DNA from: Lytechinus variegatus | Taxonomy: Eukaryota; Echinodermata; Echinoidea; Temnopleuroida; Toxopneustidae | DNA length: 64,000 nt | Direction: 5' to 3' | NCBI RefSeq assembly: GCF_018143015.1 | Contig: NC_054755.1 | Span: 11,882,124 to 11,946,123, forward strand | In this document: piece after piece, positions 11,980-39,760 of the stretch | Layout: each line of letters opens with the position of its first letter | Numbering within the stretch: position 1 is the first letter of the stretch | The notes under the pieces: model-generated | Database searches by the model: none | Told to the model about the DNA's origin: nothing | Seen by the model: only the letters and a program-made list of their open reading frames with translations | Made by a program: the position numbers and the translations under genes

Positions 11980-13691
11980 CATAAGTAATAATTGTTGCCA
12001 TTTTAGAGATGGGTTTTGTGAAGCAATCCGCCATGATGCTAATAATCAGAATGTTCAGTAATACTGTCTTTATCTATATTTCTAACAATATTTGTCTGTA
12101 TATTTTGCTCTAAAAAGCTATCTCAATTCAATTTGAATTATACAATGAATTTTGCTGTAGTACTACTTATATTGACACTTTAGGATGTGTCAAGAATTAT
12201 AAGTGCACTTCTTTCTCTGCTTATTGCGAGGATTTTTTTCTTTGTTGTAAAATTGATATTCAGGTTGCCTTTTCAATAGTCTAATATTTATTGTAATAGT
12301 TGTCTATTATAGGACTTAATTATCTGTGAGATTATTTATTATGTACAGAGGATAGATATTGTTTATGTGTATAAGAAGGAATATGAATTATATGAGAGAA
12401 TGCAAGCTTGGCATATAGTGTCTCAACACTCAAATGAAATGTGATATGAATTATGGATTATGTGTAACAAGGGTCATGATTATTGAATTGTTTTTAATGT
12501 GACTGATGGATTTCAGGCGTGCGTGTAGTTAAAATGGCAATGTAATTCTTTGATTTATTACTTGAATAAGAATGCGCACTTCAGATTCTCAGATACAAAT
12601 TAGTATGTTTACTCTGAATGCATAAATAGTAACAATTATATTCCAATCTACTTTTGGAATTTTATTTCCCTCTGTAGTTATTGCTTGTATCAAAATTTAA
12701 ATGTGATCTTCATATTAATTGATTATATTTTTTTCTTTTCCATTCTCAGTTTAAAATCTCAAATGATCCCCCACAATAGATAATGTACTATAAATATTTT
12801 CTAACAAATATGCTTATAAATAGCATCTACACATGAATTTTTTCCATGTATGTATGGCATTTTATGATGTCATAACAAAGTCTCCCACTCCCCCCAAAAA
12901 AATAAATAAACAAAACTTTAATAGTACCTGTAAAATAATTTTGATGATGAGTAAAAAAAAAAATAATCAAAATGAATAAAATAATGATAGATGGGCACGC
13001 TACTTTATCTTTCATAATTCATTTGAATTGGTGATTTGATACCAGTGTTGTAAAACAAACACCAGTTACTTCAACTTTGAGCAAGCCTGGAGTTTGGATT
13101 TGCACCACATGGTTTTGAAATTATACCAATGAAATTTGTATCTATGACACTAACACTCAACACAAACACTGAACACCATATACTTACAATCACTCAGTGT
13201 TTGTGTTATTATCCATGAGTTATGATAGATTTCTGGATTATAGCAAACCTAGATGCTTCTTTGATCCAGGCATTATTTTATTATTTAATCTTAAATCTGT
13301 CATTGAGGAATAGTGCATTATATATTGTGTGCTGAAAGAATTACCCAAGTAGGCATTGTAATCTGTTAACTAGAATATACAACTTTGTTTAAAATGTTAA
13401 TTTTCAAAATAATACCAACTTCGGTGATATCTACTTCAGACCTGCATTAGTAGATAAATAGAATAGTTCGATGTGCCTCTTGCCTTGATTTTAAAACTAG
13501 GAAAAGAGTAACAAATGGCATAAATATTAATGGCCTGCAATTACTTCAGAAAGTATTTGATTTAAATGTATGAATGCATTATGTGAAACATTTTGTGATA
13601 TTATAATTATGTGTGTTTTTTTTTCAATGAACAAAACTTGAATGGTGTAAAAAAAAAATCATCTCCAGGGCGATTTTAGTAAGTTAAAGAC
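11980..13691. other. Gene-free AT-rich interval
   Basis: I find no exon, tRNA or clear element. Several palindromic AT-rich segments and poly-A runs are present, such as the poly-A/C tract around 12885-12960. Confidence 0.4.
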
Positions 13692-13940
13692 ATGGATCCA
13701 GGAGTTTGGGCACAGGGGGCATGTGCCACCCCCTTCTGTAGGCAAGTATTTACAATGTGCCCCACCCCCACCCCAGAACTTTTATTATATTATTTTTAGT
13801 TGCCTCCCATTTTGAACTGAAAAAATTCCCACTTTTTTGCAAATTAGATTATCCTGAAAAAATTCAACATATTTTGAATGTAATTTTTTTCCCCTACAAT
13901 TTTATGTGCTCCACCTCTGACATCATAGATACGCCCCTGT
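13692..13940. mobile_element. Diverged MITE family H-like copy
   Basis: It starts with ATGGATCCAGGAG followed by GGCACAGGGGGCATGTGCC, a local hairpin, and ends near ATAGATACGCCCCTG. The G-rich left and C-rich right halves are arranged as in other family H copies, but the termini are poorly kept. Confidence 0.35.
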
Positions 13941-14205
13941 TTTGGTATTGTGTCAAGAGTTGTTAGTTTTTGGTTGAAGAGATGATAGGGGTGTAAAGGT
14001 CTTATATTTAGTGTGCTTGATTTATCAATCATTTTAATGTTGATTCTCTGGGAGATCAATTGAAAAGGAAAATAGATTTTCTGCAAAAAAAGTTATTATT
14101 AAAAAAGAAGATATTTGCAATCCTAACTGCCAAAGTTTGAATTCTGATTATTTGTGGTGGATACTCACTCATCTTGGAATGGAGAATGGTAGAGGATGAG
14201 AGCAA

Positions 14206-14430
14206 GGGCGGAAATCTCTCCCCAAAGGAAGGGAGGACCAGAGGCTGGAAAATTTGACAAGCCCCCCAAAAAGTGGGTCATCTCGACCAAAATTAATTTG
14301 ACAAGCAAAAAAAAAAGGGAAAAAAAATACCCAAAATAGTAGGAGGGACATTTGATATTGTGCCCCAACTATTTTGGGCAGGGGGTTCTCTCCCTTCCCT
14401 AACCCCCCACCCCCCTGGGATTTCCACCCA
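14206..14430. mobile_element. MITE family G (GGGCGGAAATC ends)
   Basis: GGGCGGAAATCTCTCCCCAA on the left pairs with GGGATTTCCACCC on the right. The interior includes AGGGACATTTGATATTGTG. A second copy at 46721-46898 keeps the same ends and interior. No coding frame is present; apparent ORFs here are products of the G/C-rich runs. Confidence 0.65.
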
Positions 14431-16968
14431 TGGATGAGAGTGGAGAAGAGAGAAAGAGATGAGATGGGAAAGTAGACGTCAGTGGGTGTAACAGCTAGGA
14501 GGGGGAAGGGGCATAAAGCTAGCACTGGACCAGCCCCAGCCTATTTTTTTTACTCAAAATGTACTTATTACTGCTCATTTTAAAAAATCCCATCCAAAAA
14601 TATACACCAATCGTGTAATCGGCTGTTTTTGAACAATCGATTATTAGTATCTTTAAACCCCCTCCAAAAAGTAGAATAATGCATGCAATCACGAGAAGGG
14701 TAAAAATTAAGGGATAAGAAGAGAGTGGTGATGAAAAAGATGAAGAGTAGAGCTGGATCGTTTGGAAGTAATAAAAGGATGAGAACATTTGATACTCGGG
14801 GGGAGGGGGAGCAGTGCCACGGGGGTTCACAGGGTGACCCCCCCCCTTATGATTTTCAATGTATTGAAAAGTTAGAACGGAAAGATCTGGGCCATTTGAG
14901 ATACTCTGTAATTCAGTTGAGAAAAATATGACTATTTCAAGCTTTTGTTGGAAGCAAGTAACAGACTAGTATTCTGTTCTTTATAACGTATATATACAAG
15001 AGACGTTTATTTTAGGTTAACTGCAACAACATTTACTGCGACCATCTTGGTAGGAGCCAGTGCCCGGAGCCAGTGCTTCTTGGTAGAAGTGTTCACGTGT
15101 AATAGTCTACGCTTGCAGACCTTTATCAGTTATCGCCACAATGACGTCATCTGTAGATCGTCTTCCCCCCCCCCCCACCCCACCCTAGCTCCAGGATTTA
15201 CTCAAGGATTTCTTTGTTGGTATTTCATTTTAAAATACATAATAGATTCTCTCTTTGGGGCGGCGTTTCCTTGAAAAGAAGGTGCTACCGCTGCTACAAA
15301 TCCCCGGGCAATGCCCATAAAAGTTCGGTGTCCTCAATTTTATTTCCTGAATATGCGCTTTGGATATTTCAAATACATAAATGAAATATGATGAATCTGC
15401 TATATTACAAATGTGAACAAAATGGAAAAACAACAATAAATGATCAACAAACGAATGAAATATTGAGAGGGGCATAAATAAATTCACAAAATAGGGCACG
15501 CAACTCTTTGACTCGCTAAACAAACTTATTTTTCTTTGTTCCGTTTTTCTTTACAAGCACCTATTATAGAAAATCGAACATTCGTCTCCTAGTTGATATA
15601 CGTACGCACCGGCATGTGTGGTCTGCGAGAGCAGAGCGGAGGGGATCGAGATTGCCCCCTAATATTTTTCAGTCAGTAAAAAAGAGAGAAAATGAAAAAA
15701 AGGGGGGAGGGAGAAGAGTAGGCCTATTAAAAGGAGAAAATACCCCCATTATTCAATTGAGAACAATATGACATCACAACTAGGTCGTCATGACCACCTC
15801 CCGCCAACCAAAATCTCAGAGTACCCCCTATAGATTAAGTCGCGTATGTGAACTTATCCAAAATCAATGTTTTGGGCCGTGGTACCAAATATTGAAATAA
15901 GGGATTAATGCACGTCGTTAAATAGCCCTTTGTCTATAAACCAGGCGGTAAAGCATAAAAATGGCAGTTGTGTTTCTAGCCAAAATATATGCACATTGAG
16001 AGAGTATACCCCTTTCCGTCATTTATTCAGGGGATATGAATTTCATGTGGGGTTTCGGTGTTCGCCGGACTCATTTTGTTTTTATAGCTTATTTCCTCAC
16101 TCTCTTTTTTTGTTATGTAACCTATATGAAATTCCCGTAATAGTAAATAATTGTGTGGAATATTGGAAGTGATTTGGTTGTGATTTATAAGAAAAAAAAT
16201 CAAACGTGTTTTTTTTTATTTCGCATACTTCAAGCCTTTAACAGAGAACATTTTATTTGTCGCTTTATATTGCGGGTGTTTAACAGCGCACGGATAGGCT
16301 GACTAACTTCATGTATCCATTAAAGAAATACCAGGCAAAAGAGCACGATAAGCTCTTTTATACCAAATCTGTCATAATATGACAAATATTTATGGAGATT
16401 GGTAGATTTTACGATTTTGACAAATTTGTGCACCAAATACTTATCAAGGTTCAAAATGCCATGGCAAGTTTAATCAGCACGTGCCCCCCCCCCCCCCAGT
16501 CAGAATTAATCCCGGTCGCAAGAACCTCACAAAATATGTCATGCAGGGAAGTTCAACTATTGTGCGATATATATGAAGAAATATTATTCAGCCTCCAATA
16601 AAAATGTAGATAGGAATATGAGGAAGAATTGAGAGAGGAGGAATATAGAATAGAGGGGTTGAAGAAGGTGGGGGTGGTATATTTATCAAGACTGTAGGAG
16701 GGGCAAGACGACGCCGGTAATGAAGTCATCCGTTTTGTTAATTGAATAAAAGGGGAATTGAAATTTTTTTTTACTCGTCTCTTCCTTTCTTTCCCTCTAA
16801 ACACTATTTTCTTCTTTTATTGTTCCTTTTTTTCACTTTGACTTGAAAAACCATTAGGGCCGTCACCCCCTGAGGTAAAAAAAAAAAGACTAAAAAATAT
16901 ACACTGTACAAAGATTCCTCTGCGAGAAAGATACTGCAGAACAATTCCTGTAATTATATAAAATAGAT
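14431..16968. other. Gene-free interval with poly-C runs
   Basis: No exon is recognised. Segments around 14880-14930 and 15750-15830 share an ATTCA(A/G)TTGAGAA(A/C)AATATGAC motif, and a third copy lies at 45095-45120. They look like ends of another inverted-repeat family. Poly-C runs are at about 15167 and 16484. Confidence 0.4.
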
Positions 16969-17017
16969 AATAAATCTCCTTTTATGCGTACATTATAAGC
17001 ATAAAAGGAGATTTATT
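16969..17017. repeat. Perfect 19-bp stem hairpin with 11-nt loop
   Basis: Arms 16969-16987 and 16999-17017 (AATAAATCTCCTTTTATGC and its exact complement) are separated by an 11-nt loop. The flanks do not extend the pairing, and the stem is shorter than a normal microRNA precursor, so a small palindromic element or relic is more likely than a microRNA. Confidence 0.7.
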
Positions 17018-20000
17018 GATTTTCTTTTATATTTACATTTTAAAAAAAAACAACAGATTAATCATCGTCAAATTTGTCTTTTCAACAATGGATCGAATGT
17101 ATGAATGTATACCTAGACTCCCAGGGCGCAATGTATATTTGCCAAGGAAAGAAAAGGTGAAAATGAGTCACACGCTTCAATAACTTCAGAATAATCCGGA
17201 GACATCTGGACTCCGATTTTATTTTTTTATTTAAATCATTCTTCTCTGCCAGATGTTTTTACCTATCGTTTTACCGGGCAAAACATCATCTGTCGTTTTC
17301 AATGAATCTAAATACGATTATCTCACAAATTGCAGGTACACGTATATAATTTCTCGACATTAATCGCTAGCCTATTTCTGTCCAGGACTTTTATAATCTA
17401 TTATGGGTTAAAACCTGTTGTAAGTCTTTCTTGTGCAGTGTGATTAAAATGTGTTATTTCTTTCCAAAGACAAATTTACGGTTTATCTATTATCGTTTTC
17501 AGGATCGAGAAATAAGTGTTAATGTTACCGCATAGTAGTAAAATACTGAAGCATTTCGACATGCACTCATCGGAGTAAAATCGCATAAATGACAATTTCG
17601 TAGCGTAGAGTTGAAATGCAAATGTTTGTAAAGTTGATTTAATTTCAAGTTTATCTTCATTTAATATTCATTTGGTTTACTTTGGCCATTTTGTTAAAGA
17701 ATTATCTTGTAACATTATAATATGTTTTGTACGGTCCTTATAAAAAATCAATACCATGACCACCCATGTAAACAAGTCAAGTAATTAAATAATAACATTC
17801 GTCATGATAATACATTCAGTATTCTAGAAGAATCACAAGACTAGATAAGTCAAAACTTAAAATGAACATCAACATCAAGAAATCTCATAATTTTCTGCAT
17901 GAATATCAGCAGAGTTTTATTTATTCAAATTCAAACACAGAGAGACGAAACGCCTATAACATACTAGCAAGTAGTAGTACAAATAACTTTACAAATTCTA
18001 CAAATTAATGCGCTAATTGAAATTAAACAGGCTTAGCCAAATTCACCTTTTTAGAGGTTCGAACGAACTTGAAATTGTATACCATACCAAAAAATATTTC
18101 AATAATAATGATTTGGACATTTATTCACTGAGGTCACACACAATGTTTTTAACAAGGAATAGTTTCAAACGATTACGAAAAGAGCAAATGCTTCAATTTC
18201 TTTTCTACGCCTGTATGAATTTGAGAAAAGGATCAAGGATAATGAATTTTATGATTGCTTGTAAATGGTAGATATGGAATTATGGAAAGGGAGTTTCATA
18301 TGGATTTCACAATATCGGCAGCAGAATATTAATTACTATTACGTCAAAAATCTATACAACTTCTTATACAAAACATCAACAATAAGTTAATTCAATAATT
18401 CGAATTTGAAGATAAAAATTCAGATTAGAAATATGCAAACTTTCTTCCTAATTTAGCTGAATATTGAAACCATGATTTTTAAAATCAAACGCTAAGGAAG
18501 AGAAATGCAAAAAAAGATATTTCAAAGTAAAACTATTTTTTATAGGAATATCACTATGCCTAAATCTAAAGCTTTGCTTTGAATTTGGTCATCTCTCCCT
18601 TCTTGTATATTTTCCAACAATGATAATCAATCTCTGATAATGATGATCTTGGTGATATAAGTCTCCTATCCTCTTTACGTACAATTGGTAACAGAATGAT
18701 CTCCGATGACACTGAATAAAAACTGAACAATTAATCACAATTATACTGAAAAACATAATTTTCTATTTGATAGTAGTAGCATGGAGCTCTAAGCGGTATA
18801 AAATAAGGTCAAACAACACTTAACACAATCAATTATATTCACTTTCATTGGGAAAGAACAGACTGAGCGGGTTATAAAGCTGTAATTTGCAAAAATAATG
18901 CCCACATAGAAGACTTGATAAACAGAGCAGAATAAAGAAATGAGGGATGACTATACTAAGCCATGCAACATGATTTAATGTACATAGATCCTGGGTTAAA
19001 ATATGAAAATAAAACAAGCTCTTACAAGCAGTGATATTTTGTGCACTACCACTTTGAATCGATTTTGATTTACATTAAGGTTAATATCCTTCCAATGTAA
19101 GGTCTTGTGCTTTATTATGGTTATGAAAACTACCGAAAAAAGCATATTCAGAGAATGTATGCAAACAACAATAAAATAAATAGAAGAGAGGGATGGAAAG
19201 AGGAAAGTCTTAAATGTATTTTTTTTGTAAATTAATGTTAAAAGGAACACAAAAGGACACTTCCTTGTGATAAAATATACAAAACTGGAAAGTATAAAAT
19301 CAATTGACAGATAAAACATTATCAATATTTTATCTGGCGAATGAAATAATCGTGATTACATTGGAGGTTTATCTCCGAGTATTACAGAAAATAAGGAGTA
19401 ACAACCATTATGAAGAAAAAAAAATCCTAACTGTCTGTCATCTGTTCAATCGTTAATCTTGCTTGTGGACATGGCATACTATACAGTCATCAAAATGTTT
19501 CCTATGTACAATATTTACAATTTTCACATTCCTATGGATTGGTATTTACAAAAATCAGTACAATTTCAACCAGTGAGTTTCGACTATATACACGTTATAA
19601 AAATAAGTTAGAATGTACATTACCCGCATTAAGATGACTTAGTGAAGTACACTTAATATTTACAATATCTTACAAAGAGTACAATACTTTCAGAGAATTA
19701 AAATTTCAATTGAGGATAATTACTTATTGGGGGAAAGGGGGTACATTTGGAAAGAATGGTGAAAGGGGGGGGAATCAAAGTCATACAATATACCTATTGA
19801 AAGTCTTCAAAATCGCCTACACTGCAAAAGAATTAGTCTGCAGACAGAGACAGCAAGACCTTTGTTTTTTCCAATTCGCATGCCATAGTGCAATGCAGAG
19901 TCTGGAGCTGTAAGACTACTGTAGATTCACTCATGCACTCTGGCTGCTTTTCCTTACAGGGGGCGGTTACAGCCCCCACTTTTTTCCAAAACTGTGTACA

Positions 20001-21296
20001 AAAACATAAAAATTACCGTATGATTGTGATTTTTTTTCATGGTCAGCCCCTCACTTTTTGCTCAACCCCCCCCCCCCCCTTTGAAAACCGTTCCACAGCC
20101 CCTACCTTATGCAGACATCAAGGAGTTTGGAATCTACATGTATTCTCTAACTCTAGACATGGTATAATTGGTGTCATATTTGAGTCTCTGCTCGCAGACT
20201 AGCAAAAAGTGGTGTTAAAATCATGTGCATCACCATTTAGTGTAAACAGAGGGCCACAACATGCATTTTACACCAATTTGTAAAGCTTGGTGTTAGTTCA
20301 CATTAGTGTTACTTAGCAGTTAGCAATTACCACATATTCTGTTATTTCAATAACTAGTGTTAGGTGTTATACATGTTCAAATTCCATTGTGTATTTTTAA
20401 CACTTCAAAGAGTGGTCCAACACTGATTGGTGTCATTGTAAACACAATAGTTTTTACAAAAAGTGTATGAAACAAACCAATCGCATGTCAGTGATCACAA
20501 TGTATACATGGCAGCTGGATCCTATCAAAAAGTAAAAAGGTGTTCTCTGAAATAAAAAGAACAATTCTTTATAAGTACTCTTCTCATACAGATCCATAAT
20601 TAGTTACTCTACAAGGTTACTTAAATGTTCACCATGATCAATTTGTTTATCATTATCTAATATTATTATTTCATTATTTTACTCTCATAACATGACTACA
20701 GAAAGTTTTATCATTATTATTATCATTATCAATTATTATCACTTCTTATCAATTATACAAGCAACTCTGATAATTCCAATCTCATTTTTTCTGCACTTAA
20801 ACATGGTTCTCAACTGGAAACAAAGTCTTTGGTGCAAATTTTTGGGGAACCTTATTGGTTATAAAATTCAATTGAAAAAAACAGGAGTGATTAGTCTTAT
20901 GAAATACTTTCAAACCATTCTACTTCAAACCTAATTTCTTTTAATTTACTACAAATAACTTCCTTCAAGACCTTCATCATCCTAATCTTGAAGAAAATGA
21001 GACATGAATAAAATCTTATAGCCGTGAAAATTCAATGAATACCAATAAACTGCATATTCTTTATATAGAAAGAGTAGGATTGGATAAACAAATCCAGCAC
21101 ATGTACTCAAATTCTAATCCTAAATACCACATTATTAAGTACTAAACAATTAAGTCAACTGACAACATAGAGCAGTGAGAATTTAAAAATAATTACAAGA
21201 TTCAGAACATAAATTTTTTCTAGGATGCACAAGAGAGACCCTACAGAACAGAAAATTCTAGATTTAAAATCAATGATTAAACCGAATTATTGACAA
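17018..21296. other. MSL2 3' flank and gene-free interval
   Basis: No protein-coding exon is recognised. Part of it may be the MSL2 3' UTR, which on the minus strand runs leftward from 21296. A poly-G/C-containing inverted segment spans about 19957-20104, where GGGGGCGGTTACAGCCCC on the left mirrors a GTTCCACAGCCCC region on the right. Short repeats of a GTGTTA-type motif occur at 20205-20470. Confidence 0.4.
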
Positions 21297-22571
21297 CTAC
21301 ATATCATTAGTATCAGTGTCCAATTCATTTTCACCATGAATGTCAGTCCTGAAAGAATGGCGCTGTCTCTTCTTTGGGCCAGGGATCTCAGGGGGAGGGA
21401 TAGGGTTCCGACACCCTTTACATTTGCACTTATGACAGCCTTTCTCAGACATAAAGCAAGGGCATCTATTTCCTCTGCAGGTGTTGGCTCCAGGAGTTTT
21501 TCCCCAGGTTCCGCAGCGGCATCCCACGACTGTCGGTAGAATTCGTCCCATTTTCAGCAACTTCGCTCTGTGTCCAGAAATCACGACGGATTGCTTCCTT
21601 GGTGTTTCCTCTTCAGGCGAGCTACATGTAGTTGTGCAGTCCCCGTTCACAAGCTTCTCCTTTTCAGAGTCAACTGGACTTTCTGATTCATCGCTTGCCT
21701 TTCGATATCGATGCCTCCTCCTTTTCCTTTCATTCCTGGCTTCCCGATCCGATGTCCGCTCTTTAATTTTGTCATGCTTCTTTTTCTTCTTTTTGATCTT
21801 TAATTTCAGCTCATTACTTAGTCGCTTGCGTTTGATTTTGATCCGAGGTGAACCACAAGAAGAAAATGATGCACTGTAAATAGAGTGGTCACTACTCATA
21901 TCAAACTGATCTGAACTGTCTAGGCCATTGCAAAGTCCATCTAATGGCGAATCCAGCGTATGGGATAGAACTTCCGGGTTCTCAAATTGATGCGGGTTTG
22001 GGGAAGCCCCCGAGCCATCTCTGTCCCGTCGGGGACGCCCACGGCGTCTCCCAGGTGATTTGGTGTCAGCGTTCCCAGTTTTCTCGCGATTAACCCTCGT
22101 CAAGATGTCCAGAATATGAAGATTCTTATCCGGACCGGCGCTGTTGTTTCCGTGGGTCGCGTTGATCGCCATTCCCTCTTGTAAAATAGTCAAAGTGCTG
22201 TTCGATTCGCCGTTCGCTCCAATAAAGCTTCGCGCGATGGGTGTGGCAGCTATGTATTCGCATAGTTTTTTGTAGCAAGATAATAGTATTCTGAGTTGTC
22301 GCACCTCAGCAAATTTGTCATAATTTTTGCACCAGCTGCAAGATGGCTTCAGCAGCATTTTCCCACCAACACAAGTCCGGCAAACAAAATGTTGACAATT
22401 CGAATCCGTTGGTCCCCTAGGATCGTTCAAGAGCGACCCGCAAACGCAACATGACAAAGACTGTCTTAGATAGGGCAGTAAGCGGTAAAGATCGCCCCAA
22501 GATTCGCCATTTTCGAAATCCGCTTGCAATATATACCTGCATGTAGACACATAAAGTGCCGTAGCATTCAT
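21297..22571 (-). CDS. MSL2: MSL2, male-specific lethal 2 homologue (RING-CXC E3 ubiquitin ligase)
   Basis: In known systems MSL2 is the RING subunit of the MSL complex, which acetylates H4K16 through MOF, and it ubiquitinates histone H2B and other targets in the nucleus. One uninterrupted coding exon. I choose the start at 22571 because NATALYVSTCRYIL aligns with the human N-terminus; an in-frame ATG at 22646 would add 25 residues. Counted from 22571 the protein has 424 residues. A RING with Cys/His pairs (CCVCG, CQHFVCRTC, SCSWC) lies at about 41-81, followed by the conserved QLRILLSCYKKLCEYI. The middle is low complexity, with AT-hook-like GRRRGRPRR and a lysine run. A CXC domain (CRCGTWGKTPGANTC, then CPCF and CHKCKCKGC) lies at about 351-387. 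The human protein is 577 residues, so the linker and tail are short here. The gene is divergent from PCCB. Confidence 0.93.
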   Translation of the reverse strand: MNATALYVSTCRYILQADFENGESWGDLYRLLPYLRQSLSCCVCGSLLNDPRGPTDSNCQHFVCRTCVGGKMLLKPSCSWCKNYDKFAEVRQLRILLSCYKKLCEYIAATPIARSFIGANGESNSTLTILQEGMAINATHGNNSAGPDKNLHILDILTRVNREKTGNADTKSPGRRRGRPRRDRDGSGASPNPHQFENPEVLSHTLDSPLDGLCNGLDSSDQFDMSSDHSIYSASFSSCGSPRIKIKRKRLSNELKLKIKKKKKKHDKIKERTSDREARNERKRRRHRYRKASDESESPVDSEKEKLVNGDCTTTCSSPEEETPRKQSVVISGHRAKLLKMGRILPTVVGCRCGTWGKTPGANTCRGNRCPCFMSEKGCHKCKCKGCRNPIPPPEIPGPKKRQRHSFRTDIHGENELDTDTNDM

Positions 22572-22906
22572 ATCGATACTTTGTTGGAAATAATTTGAGT
22601 TAAAACCCGCGTTATCGAGCGTTTTTAGCGAGCAAATCTTGATCAAGCCAAGAGAAGCGTCACATACCAGAAAAAAGCTGTAAATCGATGTTTACCGGTG
22701 CTATTGACGTCACGATCTGAACTTTGACCCAGACGACCCTTGGAAATAAACAATGGTCGTGTTGATTTTGGTACAAATACTAATGAAAATGTGATCAATA
22801 TTTTAAATATATCTATTCATATCGATTTTGGACAACTTTGTAACCCTAGAAAGTGAATTTAGGTAGATATATGCTGTTTATTTCTTTCAACCGGAAGTGA
22901 ATAAAT
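22572..22906. promoter_or_regulatory. Bidirectional MSL2/PCCB promoter interval
   Basis: The two start codons point away from each other across 335 bp. There is no TATA box at a useful distance on either side. TGACGTCA at 22705-22712 is a full CRE/ATF palindrome. ACCGGAAGTG at 22890-22899 is a strong ETS/GABP-type site 8 bp before the PCCB ATG; GABP sites are known in promoters of many nuclear genes for mitochondrial proteins. ATGGCC at the PCCB start and AAGATGGCC near 22966 resemble YY1 sites. A TTTGACC half-site lies at 22723. Shared regulation is inferred from layout. Confidence 0.65.
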
Positions 22907-37651
<14,745 letters not shown>

Positions 37652-37785
37652 TCATTAGAAGCTTCTATTAACGACAAATCATTTGGCAGATGGGGAAATC
37701 AATCAATGGAACTGAAATATATTGGCAAGTCCAGGATATGTGGTCATTTGGTGAGATGTTGGTAACCATGCCATTTGAAGCTTGG

Positions 37786-38400
37786 GGGAGTGTTTCATCA
37801 AAATTTGTTGTACTCCATTTTGATTGGCTGAGAAGCACAGGGGATATCTGACTGTTGCTATGGTAACAATCTGATAAAACAGGAGCACTTCATCAACTTT
37901 TTCATCTGACAAGTTGTCAAGAAAACTTTCCCTGATTTTGATTGGCTGAAAAGCTCTGTTGCTATAGAAACTGTCAGATGCAAGGGGACATTGTCAGATA
38001 AAGTGTTAAACATTACCAGCTACTACAATTTCAGTGAAATCCTTGGTTTTGGATAGCTGAGGAGCACTGGCCTCTGACTGTTACTATGGCAACTGTTGGA
38101 TAATGACAAATCGTCATTTACTGACAACTTTCATGAAACATTTCCCAGGTTTCTAACTGCTGCTATGGTAACAATCTGATAAAATAGAAAACATAAAACA
38201 TTCAAGAATTTCTTTCATGATACTCTCCTCTGGGCATCTTTTCATTAAGGTCAGCACTGATAAAATTATCAGCTCCTACAATTTCAGTGAAATGCTTGGT
38301 TTTGATTGGCCAAGAAGCACTTGCCTCTGACTGTTACTATGGCAACTATGGGTTAATGACAACTTGTCAATGTTGACAAGCTTCATGAAACATTGACCTG
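37786..38400. repeat. Tandem copies of repeat family D after PCCB
   Basis: Three to four imperfect units share a TTTCATCAAA or TTCATGAAACA border, TTTTGATTGGCTGAGAAGC, TGACTGTTGCTATGG and TAACAATCTGATAAAA. A single complete inverted copy with GTTTCATCAA.. and ..TTTCATGAAACACTCCC ends is at 62033-62199. These probably lie in the PCCB 3' UTR or just beyond it. Confidence 0.55.
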
Positions 38401-38938
38401 AACATAACAAATGTCACCTATGTGTGTATTCGATCAATCCTTGGAGGTTTCAGTTTTGTAGGGCTACAGATTTTGCTGCAGTTTGTGGAATATGAAAATT
38501 ATTTGAAGGGGTTTCATTCTTTATTGTATTAATTTGTGAAAAGGGATGGTGTGGGTTGGTATAATGAACAAAATACTATATTTAGCAATAAGAGCAGTAT
38601 ACTAGACTTGGTAATTAATTTTTTAAAAATGCGTCATTGTCAACATTTATTAAGTCTGCTATTATAGATCCTGTACTGAATTTTGTCATTTCATCTGATG
38701 ACGAAAACCCTTATCTTTTACAAGTTTAACAAATGATACTGAATCAATGACATACAATATGGAATACTAAATTGTGTTTGACTGTACAGTGTAATAAACT
38801 AAAGATGGCTGAAGTATAAGTTGTTTTATACATTTATGACAATGGAATGCAAACAATGATCATTAATTACATGTGACATGAAAAGTCATTATAGAAATTG
38901 TGTATAATGGTTACAGAATAGTTGCACTTACCATCATT

Positions 38939-38944
38939 AATAAA
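38939..38944 (+). terminator. Possible polyadenylation signal of PCCB
   Basis: AATAAA about 1.3 kb after the stop codon. Other candidates are AATAAA at 38792 and 39044; none is clearly preferred. Confidence 0.3.
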
Positions 38945-39760
38945 GTTACATTTTGAAAGTTCAAAAGCTCAAATCTACAGTTAAGTGCATGTAAGTAAAA
39001 TTACTGTTGATTTCATGTCCATGTTCAAACTCTCAATTTTCAATAAATATATTTTTGGACTTCACTCCGACCAAAAGGCTACAGTGAAGCTGAAGTTAGC
39101 AGTACTCCAAGCATGGAATGAAATAATTTTACTTGTTTGAATTTTCATATTCAATGCAAAATATTATTTATTCCAAATTGCATCACAGTTGGATCACATA
39201 AGGCACTTACAGGCATCCAAAATATGTCATACTGTTTTATCCCATGTCTTGCTGGAATGCTGGTTAAGTTCATACGTGTGCTTCTATCATATGTATGTAA
39301 AGAAAATCTTTTAATATACATTTTGATGGCTCATAATATTTTTTTTATGTTGGGTATGTAGGTATTATTTCATTTTCAAAATTAAGTATTCTGTTCACTT
39401 AATTATTTCAGTGTATGACTGATAGATCAAGACAAAAATGTCATATATAGTGGTAAATTGGTATTTGTCATTTCATTGTTGACATTCTGTATTCCATTCA
39501 CTGATTTAAGTGAATGACTTGTAGATTAAGACAAAATTTCGAATATATATTGTATCAAGTTCCAAACTTATTCAAAGATTTCTATGTGGGAATAAATTAT
39601 TTTATGACAAATGTCATGATATCTGATGCATTGACTCCTATGTAAATTACTGTGAATTAATGGTGTGAGGACTATAGCTTTTTTTCCATACTTGAAAATG
39701 AATCGTTTCCAAAACAACTTTGACATTCAAACACATTCTTGAATGATATACTGTAGATCT
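38945..39760. other. Intergenic, nothing recognised
   Basis: AT-rich DNA without an exon. A segment around 39405-39545 contains two similar stretches (TTCACTTAATTATTTCAGTG and a CACTGATTTAAGTGAATG variant), a weak local repeat. Confidence 0.35.

Noticed and set aside
14165-14830. Overlapping minus-strand frames of 67-118 codons
   Set aside because: They arise from C- and T-rich MITE arms and have no splice context or domain.
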